A stretch of 64,000 nt of DNA from Anaerolineae bacterium (GTDB lineage: Bacteria > Chloroflexota > Anaerolineae > 4572-78 > J111): the NCBI GenBank assembly GCA_023382535.1, contig JAHDWA010000012.1, positions 62,001 through 126,000 of the forward strand, written 5' to 3'. The notes below the pieces were generated by a model. The model did no database searches, was not told the DNA's origin, and worked only from the letters and a program-made list of their open reading frames with translations. The translations under genes were made by a program, and so were the position numbers. Positions within the stretch are counted from its first letter, which is position 1. Each line of letters begins with the position of its first letter. Shown one piece after another: positions 23,462 to 32,428 of the stretch.

Positions 23462-24355
23462 CTAATTCCGTTCGCCTACAACTACGCTCATTTCCTGGAT
23501 CTGCCCGCCGCGCACAATCCGAATTTTAACAGATGTTCCGACCCGGTCAGAGCCGAGCAGGGCCAGGAGATCATCATGCTGCTGAACGGCGGAACCCTCC
23601 ACGGCGACAATTGTATCGCCCAGAAGGAGGCCGCCCTGTTCAGCGGGACTGCCCGGCTCAACGGCAGCCAGGAGCAGGCCGGCTTCCTGGCCCAGTTGCT
23701 GCTCCAGCGCGGCCGGTAAACGAACCGGCTGGGTGTTGACTCCCAGGTAACCGCGGCGAACCTTGCCATGCTTGACCAGCATGTCAACCACGCGTTGGAG
23801 GGTTCCGGCTGGGATAGTTAAACTGATTCCCCGCACCAGGGCCGAAGTATTCAGCCCCAAGAGCTGCCCGGGCGCGTTGACCAGCGGACCGCCGGAAAAG
23901 CCAGGATACATGACCACATCGGTTTGGACATACCGGTCAATTAAACCGCCCACCGAGGTCCGCCAGCTTTCACCCAGGGCGCTGATAATGCCCAAGGTGG
24001 CCTGAACCGTCTGGCCTGGCCGGCCCAGGGCCAGCACCAGGTGGCCGACCTGCATGCTTTCGGCAGCAAGGGCCAGGGGAGTTAGATTCCTGGCTTCAGC
24101 CCGGAGAACGACCAGGTCGGTAGTGGGATCACGACCCACCAGGGTTGCGGCGACAGTCTGGCCGTCCGGCAGGCCAACCTGAAGGCCCTCTTCTTTTTGA
24201 ACGGTATGATGGGCGGTCACAATCAGGCCGTCTGCTGACCAGACAATTCCGCTGGCGGCTAAACGACGCCGGCCCTCGACCCGCACGATGCTGGGACTTG
24301 CCGCGGCGACGGTTTGGGCTAAAGCATTCGATAAATTTTTTAGTGTATCAGTCAT
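23462..24355 (-). CDS. HtrA-like serine protease with a C-terminal PDZ domain, no signal peptide
   Basis: 297 residues: a trypsin-like domain (His in LIVTAHHTVQK near 50, Asp in TTDLVVLRAEA near 85, Ser in PGFSGGPLVN near 155) and a PDZ domain from about residue 195 (RRGYLGVNTQPVRLP, AVEPGSPAEQGGLLLGD, DDLLALLGSDRVG). The N-terminus is hydrophilic, so export is not predicted. GFSGGP replaces the usual GNSGGP, keeping the Ser. The gene precedes the shorter protease and is 250 bases downstream of a LuxR-type regulator. Confidence 0.86.
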   Translation of the reverse strand: MTDTLKNLSNALAQTVAAASPSIVRVEGRRRLAASGIVWSADGLIVTAHHTVQKEEGLQVGLPDGQTVAATLVGRDPTTDLVVLRAEARNLTPLALAAESMQVGHLVLALGRPGQTVQATLGIISALGESWRTSVGGLIDRYVQTDVVMYPGFSGGPLVNAPGQLLGLNTSALVRGISLTIPAGTLQRVVDMLVKHGKVRRGYLGVNTQPVRLPAALEQQLGQEAGLLLAAVEPGSPAEQGGLLLGDTIVAVEGSAVQQHDDLLALLGSDRVGTSVKIRIVRGGQIQEMSVVVGERN

Positions 24356-24529
24356 TAGTTATTCCCTTTCACTATAATGGTTGACGGGAGATTGACAACC
24401 GCTCCGCTTTGACGGGAAAGGCGTGAGTGGATTTGTCCCCTGTCTTTGTTTTCTGTAGTTTATCAGTTTTGCCGGGCTGATACATCAACCATCCAGTGAG
24501 GCTGAACCTGGAAAAATGGCTAGGTCACG

Positions 24530-24606
24530 TTCAATTTTGGATTTTGGATTTACGATTTTTGATTATAAATTGCAATCCAAAATCTAAAACCTAAAATCGA
24601 AAATTC
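24530..24606. repeat. Heptamer repeats in inverted orientation forming a long AT-rich hairpin
   Basis: Units TTCAATT, TTGGATT, TTGGATT, TACGATT, TTTGATT, then a 9-base centre, then the complementary series AATCCAA, AATCTAA, AACCTAA, AATCGAA. It fills part of the 250-base gap (24356-24606) between the regulator and protease genes; nothing else is recognisable there. It is placed to end the regulator transcript. Confidence 0.7.
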
Positions 24607-25293
24607 TCAGAGGAGGATCAGTCCCAGCCGAGTGGCGCGGACAACGGCATCGGTGCGGCTTTGCGCGCCGAGTTTACTGAGGATGGCATTGACGTGGAAT
24701 TTGACGGTATGATCGCTGATGTCCAGGCGGCGGGCGATGGCTTTATTGGCCAGTCCTTCGGCCAGGAGCTGAAGCACTTCCAGTTCGCGGGGAGTTAAGG
24801 CTTCGGCCAGGCGAGGAAGCTCTGTTTCTGGGGAGGGAAGAGCAGCGGTCGTCAGAGTTGGATCAAGAACCACCAATCCCTGTGCGACAGCCAGCAGGGC
24901 GGCCAGGAGCTTTTCGGTATCTGTGTTACGCAGGAGCAGACCCCGCGCTCCGGCACTCCAGGCTTCAGCGGTGTAGCTCTCATCGGGCAGCAGGGCGACT
25001 ATGGGGAGGCTGCTTTCGCGCAGTTCAGCCAGGCTTTCCAGGCTGGTGCGGGCGATGACTGAGCCTGAACCCGATCGGGCCGGAGCGGGGGCCAGATGCG
25101 GGTCCCAGCCCAGATCAAAGACGATGACATCCGGGTGGTAAACATCGAGCTGAGTCGGCAGGTCAACTTCGGTGGCCACGCGGCCTATCACCGTTAGATT
25201 GGGCTGATCGGCCAATAACGTCGCCAGCCCGGCGCGGATAAGGGGATCATCGGCGACAATGAGGATGCGTAAATTAGCCGCAGGTGAAGCCAT
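24607..25293 (-). CDS. NarL/LuxR-family response regulator
   Basis: 228 residues. The receiver domain (about 1-125) begins [15 protein letters not shown] with the acidic pair and has the probable phosphoacceptor Asp in [10 protein letters not shown] near residue 53. It is looser than usual, with a longer loop after the Asp. The LuxR-type helix-turn-helix is clear: [15 protein letters not shown] and [19 protein letters not shown] near 170-200. ATG at 25293 is chosen because the alternative at 25299 is TTG. No sensor kinase lies nearby. It starts 2 bases after the stop of the glycosyltransferase gene and is probably co-transcribed with it. Confidence 0.85.
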   Translation of the reverse strand: MASPAANLRILIVADDPLIRAGLATLLADQPNLTVIGRVATEVDLPTQLDVYHPDVIVFDLGWDPHLAPAPARSGSGSVIARTSLESLAELRESSLPIVALLPDESYTAEAWSAGARGLLLRNTDTEKLLAALLAVAQGLVVLDPTLTTAALPSPETELPRLAEALTPRELEVLQLLAEGLANKAIARRLDISDHTVKFHVNAILSKLGAQSRTDAVVRATRLGLILL

Positions 25294-25295
25294 TA

Positions 25296-26537
25296 TCAAT
25301 CCCTATGGGCTGGGGTTGGAAAGGAAATCGGCTTTGGCTGGGGAGTTGGTTGGGTCAAAAGGCGGTACAATTCAACCGCCAGCAGGATAAAGAGCAGTGT
25401 CCGGGCAGTAATCGTGATCGGGATCAAACTATTGAGGCCGCGCGATAGGATGACGGGCCACTCTAAAAAGTTGACGAAGCCCAGGACAATGATAAACAGC
25501 ACGGCCCGGCCGGCCGGGAAGGACAGGAGCAACAGCGGCGTCAGAAAAGTTTGCCATTGGGGACTCCAGCCCGGCGACCAGAGAAAAAAGATGGTAAAGG
25601 TGAGGGTGGTGAAGTGGACCGAGTCGAGATCAGGAGAGGCGGGGGAACGAGGACGCGTCAAAATGAACAACCCCAGTACTCCAAAGAGGATGAGGGTCAG
25701 CCAGCTTGGGATGCGGGCCGGGTTGTTGAGCGGAACGCCCGCTTTAGCCGGGTCCAAATGGTCGGCCAGGGGGCCGAAATTGCCGGTGGTGGTGTTGCCG
25801 TCAACGAGCGCCCAGATGGTTTCATAGGAGGATTTGCTCCCCTGGGCGCGCAGGGAGGCCAAAGTGAAAGCAGGGCTGCGCAGGAGGAAGGGGCTGAAGA
25901 TAATTAGGCTAATGAGCAGGGTCGCTGCGCCATGAAGACAGGCCGATTTGAAACCTCTGGCCCGCCAGACGGTTGCCAGCAGGATGATCGGCAAGTATTT
26001 AACCATTGTACCCAGGCCCAGGGCCAGGGCTAGGAGTTTAGACTTGCTGCCGATGAGAGCATAGAGGGCCAGCAGGATAAAAAAGGTGGTCAGGGCGTCG
26101 AAGTTACCGAGCCAGAAGAAGATGGGAATGAAGAGAGTGGTGTAAATCCAGGCGATGGTTAGAGCGGGTGCCCGGCCATAAAGGCGGAGGGCCAGATTAT
26201 AGAGCAGATAAAGATTGGCACATTCGACCAGCAGCAGGACAAACGCCAGGAGCAGAATGTAGTTTTTTAGCTGCTGTCCGGCCAGGGTATAGACGGCAAT
26301 GTTCAAATAAGGAAAAATGGGGGGGAACTCGTACCAGTAATGGAGGTAGGGATAAAAACCGCGCCGGGTCATGTCGGCCAGGTTGAAGTAGTGCTGGTAG
26401 TCGCCATAAAAGATGAGGTTTTCCGATGGAAAGGCCATGAGCATCATTAAGCGGCTGGTGAAAAAAAGGATCAACACCAGGGGAAAGCCGGTTCCGGGTG
26501 AGGCATAGGATGGGCGTTGAGAATTTGAAGGGACCAT
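25296..26537 (-). CDS. Multi-pass GT87/DUF2029-type membrane glycosyltransferase
   Basis: 413 residues with about ten hydrophobic segments. The first loop holds an acidic pattern ([18 protein letters not shown]) and the sequence [18 protein letters not shown], typical of the GT-C fold where a catalytic acidic residue faces the outer side and a polyprenyl-phosphate sugar is the donor. Acceptor and sugar are unknown. It is near the end of a run of similar minus-strand genes; the polyprenol-phosphate sugar synthase at 36756 could make the donor. Confidence 0.75.
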   Translation of the reverse strand: MVPSNSQRPSYASPGTGFPLVLILFFTSRLMMLMAFPSENLIFYGDYQHYFNLADMTRRGFYPYLHYWYEFPPIFPYLNIAVYTLAGQQLKNYILLLAFVLLLVECANLYLLYNLALRLYGRAPALTIAWIYTTLFIPIFFWLGNFDALTTFFILLALYALIGSKSKLLALALGLGTMVKYLPIILLATVWRARGFKSACLHGAATLLISLIIFSPFLLRSPAFTLASLRAQGSKSSYETIWALVDGNTTTGNFGPLADHLDPAKAGVPLNNPARIPSWLTLILFGVLGLFILTRPRSPASPDLDSVHFTTLTFTIFFLWSPGWSPQWQTFLTPLLLLSFPAGRAVLFIIVLGFVNFLEWPVILSRGLNSLIPITITARTLLFILLAVELYRLLTQPTPQPKPISFPTPAHRD

Positions 26538-26538
26538 C

Positions 26539-28002
26539 TCAGTTTCTTCTTAGCAGGAGATAATTGTCCTGCTCGAATACGACGGTATAGTCGCCACTCA
26601 TTTTTAACTCACCGAGGCGGCGATTGTACTCGGCAGGATCGAAGATGGGATAAATGTTGCCGGTAACATCCAAGGCGATGTATTGAGCGGGGCCGTACCG
26701 CTCGCTGGTGAGTTGGGGGAAGAGATAGATGCTGGGGCGGTGAGTCAAGTGAGTGCTGAGATTGGTTTGGGCCGAAACGACGGCATCTGCGGGAATTAAA
26801 TCCAGCATCTGCTGACCGGTCTGAAAGCCTGGCTGGGCCGCAGGCCATTGAAAAGCAAGCGCCAGGGGGGTGTGTCCGAATTTAAGCTGGTAGGCTAAGG
26901 TAACGATGAGGATCATAGTGGTAAGGATAGCACACAGAAACGTTTTTGAGAAGCCGCGCTGATGGTGTACCAAGTTAACCAAAAAGGCTGTGCCGTTAAC
27001 GGCTGAAGCGACGACAAAGGGGACAAGTATGGCCGAGTAGTGGAATCTGTCCAGGGCGTAGGTGGTCGGCAGGCTGGAAAGCAGGTTGATGGCTACAGTG
27101 GGAGCGGCAATGAGCAACGTGAGCGGATCGAGCAGGGAAAGGTAGGCAACCGGGGCCAGGAGGTGGGTGAGATACCGGGCTTTGTCAGGATCGGACCAGA
27201 TGTACTGCCAGACAAAGGCAGGCCGGGTGAGGAGGGTTTGCAGCACTTCGGGAATGGTCTGGCCCAGCGCCTGGTAGCGATGCAGACCAAAGTGGGTTTC
27301 ACCGCCGGAGAAACTGGGGATAAAAACCATGCTGAGAAAAAGAAAGCCGGCAAAGCCGCCCAGGCCGACCAGGGAACCTCGCCAATCGCGCTGAGTAATG
27401 AATAGATAAAAACCGAGCATACCCACAATCAAAAAAACATCTTCCTGGCAGGCCGCTGCCAATAGGCTAAAGAGGACAAAACGGCCAAAGCTGCCTTGAC
27501 GCAAATACCAGTAGGCAAAGGGTAAAATCCCTGCGGCCAGGGTTACCGGATGAAACTCAAATAGATTGGCCCCCTGCAAAGCGGGAAAGAGCAAATAGAC
27601 TGCGGCAAAGACCAGCCCGGCCCAGGAGTTGAGCTGCTGCCGTCCTAACCAGTAAAGCGGCAAAGCGCCAACAGCCAGCACCAGGGATTGGACCAACAGC
27701 AAGGCTTTGGCATCGTTCCAGACCAGATAAACCAGGCCAAGCGGCAGCAAAATCGGCTGGAAGTGAATCGCAAAGAGCGATGGTTTGTCAATGAGCAGAC
27801 TGGGGAAGAAATTGCCATGCAGATTGTTCCAGGCGGCATAATCGAAAATGCCTAAATCAAAAGCGTTCGTTGAAAAGTGATCGTGATGGGCCAATGATAG
27901 GAAGCTAAAGAACAGCCCATATGCGGCTATCAGCACCCACAAAAACATTTTGGCGTATTCAACCTGAGCTTCTACTGAGCGGTTTGCATTGATAGATGAC
28001 AT
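26539..28002 (-). CDS. DUF2079-family multi-pass membrane protein, probable GT-C glycosyltransferase
   Basis: 487 residues with about ten membrane segments. The motif FSTNAFDLGIFDYAAWN near residue 45 and the following FAIHFQPILLPLGL are characteristic of DUF2079 proteins, common in actinobacteria, archaea and Chloroflexota. Family members resemble dolichyl-phosphate mannosyltransferases, but no reaction is proven. It is two bases from the next gene, so the pair is co-transcribed. The C-terminal 100 residues form a soluble domain. Confidence 0.78.
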   Translation of the reverse strand: MSSINANRSVEAQVEYAKMFLWVLIAAYGLFFSFLSLAHHDHFSTNAFDLGIFDYAAWNNLHGNFFPSLLIDKPSLFAIHFQPILLPLGLVYLVWNDAKALLLVQSLVLAVGALPLYWLGRQQLNSWAGLVFAAVYLLFPALQGANLFEFHPVTLAAGILPFAYWYLRQGSFGRFVLFSLLAAACQEDVFLIVGMLGFYLFITQRDWRGSLVGLGGFAGFLFLSMVFIPSFSGGETHFGLHRYQALGQTIPEVLQTLLTRPAFVWQYIWSDPDKARYLTHLLAPVAYLSLLDPLTLLIAAPTVAINLLSSLPTTYALDRFHYSAILVPFVVASAVNGTAFLVNLVHHQRGFSKTFLCAILTTMILIVTLAYQLKFGHTPLALAFQWPAAQPGFQTGQQMLDLIPADAVVSAQTNLSTHLTHRPSIYLFPQLTSERYGPAQYIALDVTGNIYPIFDPAEYNRRLGELKMSGDYTVVFEQDNYLLLRRN

Positions 28003-28041
28003 GGTGGCAAGTTAGAAAAAAGGATTAGCGTTCACAATTTT

Positions 28042-30000
28042 TTATTCCTCGCAGCCGATCAACTCGAACACATGAATAGTGCCTTGAATCGTAGTGGGCT
28101 GCAAACACGGCACAGTCGCAACCTGCTGGAGCAGCGTTTGAGCGGTGTCCGTCCCTGGCCCCTGGGTTTCAATCAGGATATAGCGGACATCCCAGCGAGT
28201 CAAGGTGGCCAGGCTGGCCGGAGCGGGGAAAGTGAGCAATTCGGGGTGACGCCGCCCGAACATGAAGCCAAAGAGGTTGCCATAAGCATGGACGATGGGT
28301 TTGCCGTGGGCGCGGGTGTAGATAAACTGTACCCCGTTAAAGCTGCTTTCCAGCGGATATTGGATGAGCGCCTCCTGGCCTGGCTGTTGGCGCAGCCAGA
28401 CATCAACCGGCCGTTCGGTTGAGGGCAGAGAGGTCGGCATCGGTTTCCACCACAATTCAAAAAGAGCCAGAGCAATGACGACCAGCCAGGGCCAGGTGGA
28501 TGAAAAATGATTTTTTGACTCTTTACCCTCGGCGTGCCGGCCTGGTTTTCTGCCAGGTTGAGCGATTTCACGTTGATACCAGGTCGAGGCGCCGTAAGCG
28601 GCTAAAATTGCAATCCCAAAAATAGCAAACTGGCCAAATCGGGTCCAGGTGCGCGCATTATCCAGGCCGGGCACAAACCAGCGGAAGAAAAGAGCAGGCA
28701 AAGGGATGAGGATGCCTGTCTCATGGGCAAGTGTAAATGGTTCTGGTTTTAAGGCCAGGTGGGAGGAGATGTAATTCATCACCTGGTTGTACGTCGTTGC
28801 TGCCGCAGGTGAGACGGGGATGATAAGCTGCCGCCCGGCCAGGTGAAGGGTTGGTCCAAGGCTCAGGACAACGGAGACGATGATCAGATAGAGCCAGGGC
28901 CGCGTTAACTTGGAGGGGGTCCAGCGTAAGCTGTAGAGCGCAAAAAGAAGAGCAACCAGGCCGGGACTCAGCAGAAATTCGGTGGCGATATTGAGATTGG
29001 AATTAGGAAAGAAACGGCCTGCTTCAAAATCGGTTTGGGTTGGCGACTCTTTATCAACCAGGGTAGCTAAGGGGATTAGTTTTTCTTCGACGAAAGTGCC
29101 CCAAATAGGGTGAAAAGGGTTGGGAATGAGATAATCAGTGGGTGAAGCAGACCAGAAATTGACATTTTCAAGCGGCGGTTGAGTGTCGGGGTCGCGCGTG
29201 ACCGCTAAAAGGGGAAGGGCAAAAGGGATGATAAATATGAGTGAGGTGAAGGTGAAGATCATCATCCCGGTCCAGAATCGCCGCTGTTTGAGGTAATTAG
29301 ACCAGGGCCGGGCACGAGCAGCCATCCAGATCAGACTCAGCAAACCGCCGGCCAGGGCGAGATACCAGGAAGCCAAAGCATTCAGGCCAAAAGCAACGCC
29401 TCCGGCGAAGGCATATTGGCGGCGGCCGGTGCGTAAAAACCTTTCCAAAAAAAGGAAGATTAAAGGAAACCACTGAAACGTGAGGTGAATAAGATGAAAG
29501 TATTGTCCGCGCCGGAAAGTGCTAAAGCCAAACAGGATTCCAGCCAGCAGGCCGGCCCACCAGTTTCCCGTGAGGTGATAAGCCAAAAGAAAGGTAGTGA
29601 AGGCCGTTAGAAGGATATTGGTAAAAAGTAAAGCATTATGGGCGCTGAATTCGCCAAACGCAAGGGTAAAGGGGAGACCGAAAAAGGTATTGGCTGGCGT
29701 AACCTCGCTGTAGGCAAACGGGTAGCCGTGGGGATAATAGATATAGGGGACAAACCAGATGGATTGGGCCGTATCAATCAGGCTATGTTTAATCCACCAT
29801 AAGCGCCAAGCGTATTCATAAGTATCACCTACACCGCTGACCTGATCAAAGAAGTGAAAGATAAGCGGGCGTAGAAAAACGGCGGTAATCAACAAAAAAA
29901 ACAGCAAGGCCAGCCTGGTGGGATGACAGATAAATCGGGTAATGAACCGGGGCAGGGAGACAGTGGAGAGGAGAGAGTTTAGCTGAGTCTTGTTCATCAT
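28042..30000 (-). CDS. Large multi-pass membrane protein, possible GT-C glycosyltransferase
   Basis: 652 residues with around twelve membrane segments and a soluble C-terminal domain of about 130 residues. The first outer loop has GVGDTYEYAWRLWWIKHSL and IYYPHGYPFAYSE, the Asp-rich and aromatic loop seen in several bacterial GT-C families. I do not recognise a named family with confidence. It is one base after the upstream gene stop and in the same orientation as the other glycosyltransferases, so a role in the same surface polymer is likely. Confidence 0.65.
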   Translation of the reverse strand: MMNKTQLNSLLSTVSLPRFITRFICHPTRLALLFFLLITAVFLRPLIFHFFDQVSGVGDTYEYAWRLWWIKHSLIDTAQSIWFVPYIYYPHGYPFAYSEVTPANTFFGLPFTLAFGEFSAHNALLFTNILLTAFTTFLLAYHLTGNWWAGLLAGILFGFSTFRRGQYFHLIHLTFQWFPLIFLFLERFLRTGRRQYAFAGGVAFGLNALASWYLALAGGLLSLIWMAARARPWSNYLKQRRFWTGMMIFTFTSLIFIIPFALPLLAVTRDPDTQPPLENVNFWSASPTDYLIPNPFHPIWGTFVEEKLIPLATLVDKESPTQTDFEAGRFFPNSNLNIATEFLLSPGLVALLFALYSLRWTPSKLTRPWLYLIIVSVVLSLGPTLHLAGRQLIIPVSPAAATTYNQVMNYISSHLALKPEPFTLAHETGILIPLPALFFRWFVPGLDNARTWTRFGQFAIFGIAILAAYGASTWYQREIAQPGRKPGRHAEGKESKNHFSSTWPWLVVIALALFELWWKPMPTSLPSTERPVDVWLRQQPGQEALIQYPLESSFNGVQFIYTRAHGKPIVHAYGNLFGFMFGRRHPELLTFPAPASLATLTRWDVRYILIETQGPGTDTAQTLLQQVATVPCLQPTTIQGTIHVFELIGCEE

Positions 30001-30001
30001 T

Positions 30002-31654
30002 TTAGTTTTGCACTGCCTGCTCGGAATTATCCAGGCGCTGATAAATTTTGCGATTGCTGATGGTTTTGACCAGGCTGTAATGGTCTGCTAACCCGTTTGC
30101 CAACCAGGCGGGTGGATTATCCTGGGCAACGATAATAAATTTTGTGGTTGCAGCTAATATCTGGCGCTGCGTTTCTATGGGTCCACCGGGAGGGAGGGCT
30201 AAATCCACGTAGATTGGCCAAATGAAATCGGTTGCACAACGACGATTGGCCAAATAATAGAGTTGAACTTCACTGCCCCACAAATATATACGTTCGTCGG
30301 GCTTGGAATGGGACTGGATATAGCCGGCAATATCCTGGATAGCTACAAGCATGGGCCCTGTGGGCGGCCAACTTTTTAGGACAAAATTTTGATACGTCTC
30401 TTGACCCGTTTTGTAGCGCAGATAATGGAATAAATAGCCTCCATTGGTAAAGAGATAAAAGCCGCCAATAGCCAGGAAGAGAGAGGCAGGGATAACCCAG
30501 GCCGCCCGCTTAATTTTGGAATGCGCCTTTGCCACCCGATACAGATACATAATGCTCCAAGCTGCCAGGAGACTTAGAGGCGGGGCGATAAGTTGATAAT
30601 AGTGCAGAAAAGGATTACGACTAGCCCCGGCCTCTATAAATGACATCAAAAGCCAAAGCAGAACAATGTTTTTTGGCAGGGTTGTAGCCGATCTGTTCAC
30701 TATTAATAGGAGAGCGCCAGTTATCCCCAGGACGAGTAAGGGTGTATTAGCTATAGCCAAACCACTTAATGGATAAAGGAAAATAAAAATCGGACTGACT
30801 GGCCCGGAACTGACATGCAGTTGTCCCAGGGTAAAGACGAGGGCCAGGCGGGGTAGCAGTCCCAGCAGGCTAAAATAAAGTATAACCGGCAACAACCCCA
30901 GCAGGAAACCTATTCCCATCCACAAGACACATCTCAGCGTGTATCCAGCATAATTCTGTTCTTTTCGGTGCGACCAAAATTGAGTTAAAAGGATGATTCC
31001 GGTTAACGCGAGGGGCGAAATGTAGACTGCCTTAAATAGTACGGCTACAGCTCCAATCAGCCCAATCAAGCTGAATTGCCAGGCTGGTGCTTTCTGTTCT
31101 ACCAGCTTGAGCAGCAGCAGGGTTGCCGCCATGCGCGGCAGGTTAGCGAATAGTTCGATTTCGGCGGTGTGACCTTCGAGGATGTAATCTGTAGATAGCA
31201 GCAAAAATAGGGCGACAGCTAGATGGCTGGTTTTCTTGTCACTGATGGTGCGAGATAGGAAATACAATAGCCAAACTGTTGGGATTAGCCATAGAGCCAG
31301 AAAAGATCTGATTGCCTCTGGTTTATCATTAAAAAGATAAAAAGCGAGGGCGTTGATGTAGTAAATGGCCGGTAGGTGGTGGCCGGGATGGTAACTACTA
31401 TATAAAGGTTCGCCTTGAAGTATAAGTCGCCCCCCGTAGGCATTGGCGGCGCTATCCTCGTCCAGGGGCTTCTCCAGATAGGGTAGCCGAATGAGAACAA
31501 TTAAGAAGGACACAGTAAATAGCAGGATTAGCTCACCCTTGTGATCTTTGAGCCAGGATAGGAGCTGCAAGTTCTTGAGCCTGGCTAAAAGAGTCTTCTG
31601 TGAGTTAACAAAGACCCTGTTTAATTCTCGGTGTTGAGGAAGTTCGTTAGTCAT
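30002..31654 (-). CDS. GT39/ArnT-like membrane glycosyltransferase
   Basis: About 550 residues. The first outer loop contains LEKPLDEDSAANAYGGRLI and GEPLYSSYHPGHHLPAIYY, which match the Asp/Glu-containing loop of PMT/ArnT-type enzymes that use polyprenyl-phosphate sugars. Some eleven membrane segments follow, then a soluble tail containing ERIYLWGSEVQLYYLANRR. The ATG at 31654 overlaps the previous stop (ATGA); another ATG at 31672 is possible and would overlap more. Neither has a strong ribosome-binding site. Confidence 0.78.
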   Translation of the reverse strand: MTNELPQHRELNRVFVNSQKTLLARLKNLQLLSWLKDHKGELILLFTVSFLIVLIRLPYLEKPLDEDSAANAYGGRLILQGEPLYSSYHPGHHLPAIYYINALAFYLFNDKPEAIRSFLALWLIPTVWLLYFLSRTISDKKTSHLAVALFLLLSTDYILEGHTAEIELFANLPRMAATLLLLKLVEQKAPAWQFSLIGLIGAVAVLFKAVYISPLALTGIILLTQFWSHRKEQNYAGYTLRCVLWMGIGFLLGLLPVILYFSLLGLLPRLALVFTLGQLHVSSGPVSPIFIFLYPLSGLAIANTPLLVLGITGALLLIVNRSATTLPKNIVLLWLLMSFIEAGASRNPFLHYYQLIAPPLSLLAAWSIMYLYRVAKAHSKIKRAAWVIPASLFLAIGGFYLFTNGGYLFHYLRYKTGQETYQNFVLKSWPPTGPMLVAIQDIAGYIQSHSKPDERIYLWGSEVQLYYLANRRCATDFIWPIYVDLALPPGGPIETQRQILAATTKFIIVAQDNPPAWLANGLADHYSLVKTISNRKIYQRLDNSEQAVQN

Positions 31655-32391
31655 AGTTTTTGAGCGATACATAGAAGCGACACGCCAAGTGGAAAATTCA
31701 TGTGATGCAGGAGAGGGCGTTCTGCGGCAAAGATAGTCTGGAGCAGATGATTGCTCCAGCCAGGATGTAGATCGTTCTCACTGGTTCCGTTAATCTTGTT
31801 GCCAGACAAGCGCAGGGCAATTCGTCCGGCCCAAATGAGTGGAAATAAAAATGTGTTGGCATAAGTGAGTTTCTTAATCTTCAAGCCAACCCTGGCCAAC
31901 TTTCCCCGTAATTCGCCAGCAGTATAGCGCCGATAGTGATGGCTGACTTCATCTTGCAGTCCCCACAAGAAATTAAAGGCCGGGGTAAAGATAATAAGGC
32001 AGCCATTAGGCTTAAGCAGTCGCTCTAATTCTTGCAGAGCTTGCTCATCATCGGCCAGATGCTCGATTAAATCCAGAGCGAGGATAACCTCAAAAGATTC
32101 ACTACGGAAGGGTGGGCGTGTACCATCACTACAAAGTAAACGAGGCAAACAGCGAGAGCGACCAAAACTAAGCGCGTCTGCCGAAAAATCCAGACCCGTG
32201 AGGTGGCGATAGCCATGAGCCTGTAAGTATTCAATATTAAAGCCTGTCCCGCAGCCAATATCCAAGATTTGGGGCGAGGAGTAATTGGCCAAGGTCCGCA
32301 AAACCCAATCAAAAATGATTTTGCGCCGCGCCACGTACCACCAGTGAGTTTGTTCAATACTCTGGATGTGCTGATACATCTCTTCTTGCAT
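31651..32391 (-). CDS. Class I SAM-dependent methyltransferase
   Basis: 246 residues with SAM-binding motif ILDIGCGTGFNIEYL near residue 45, the acidic residue after strand 2 in LTGLDFSADAL, and ALDLIEHLADDE as motif post-I, the pattern of Methyltransf_11 proteins. The N-terminus THWWYVARRKII is frequent in methyltransferases of surface glycan and lipid clusters. The ATG at 32391 is preceded by GAGGA; a longer frame upstream would overlap the asparagine synthase gene. The substrate is unknown. Confidence 0.85.
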   Translation of the reverse strand: MQEEMYQHIQSIEQTHWWYVARRKIIFDWVLRTLANYSSPQILDIGCGTGFNIEYLQAHGYRHLTGLDFSADALSFGRSRCLPRLLCSDGTRPPFRSESFEVILALDLIEHLADDEQALQELERLLKPNGCLIIFTPAFNFLWGLQDEVSHHYRRYTAGELRGKLARVGLKIKKLTYANTFLFPLIWAGRIALRLSGNKINGTSENDLHPGWSNHLLQTIFAAERPLLHHMNFPLGVSLLCIAQKL

Positions 32392-32428
32392 GATGTCTTG
32401 TTCCTCATCCTTGTCCGGGCAGGCTTTT

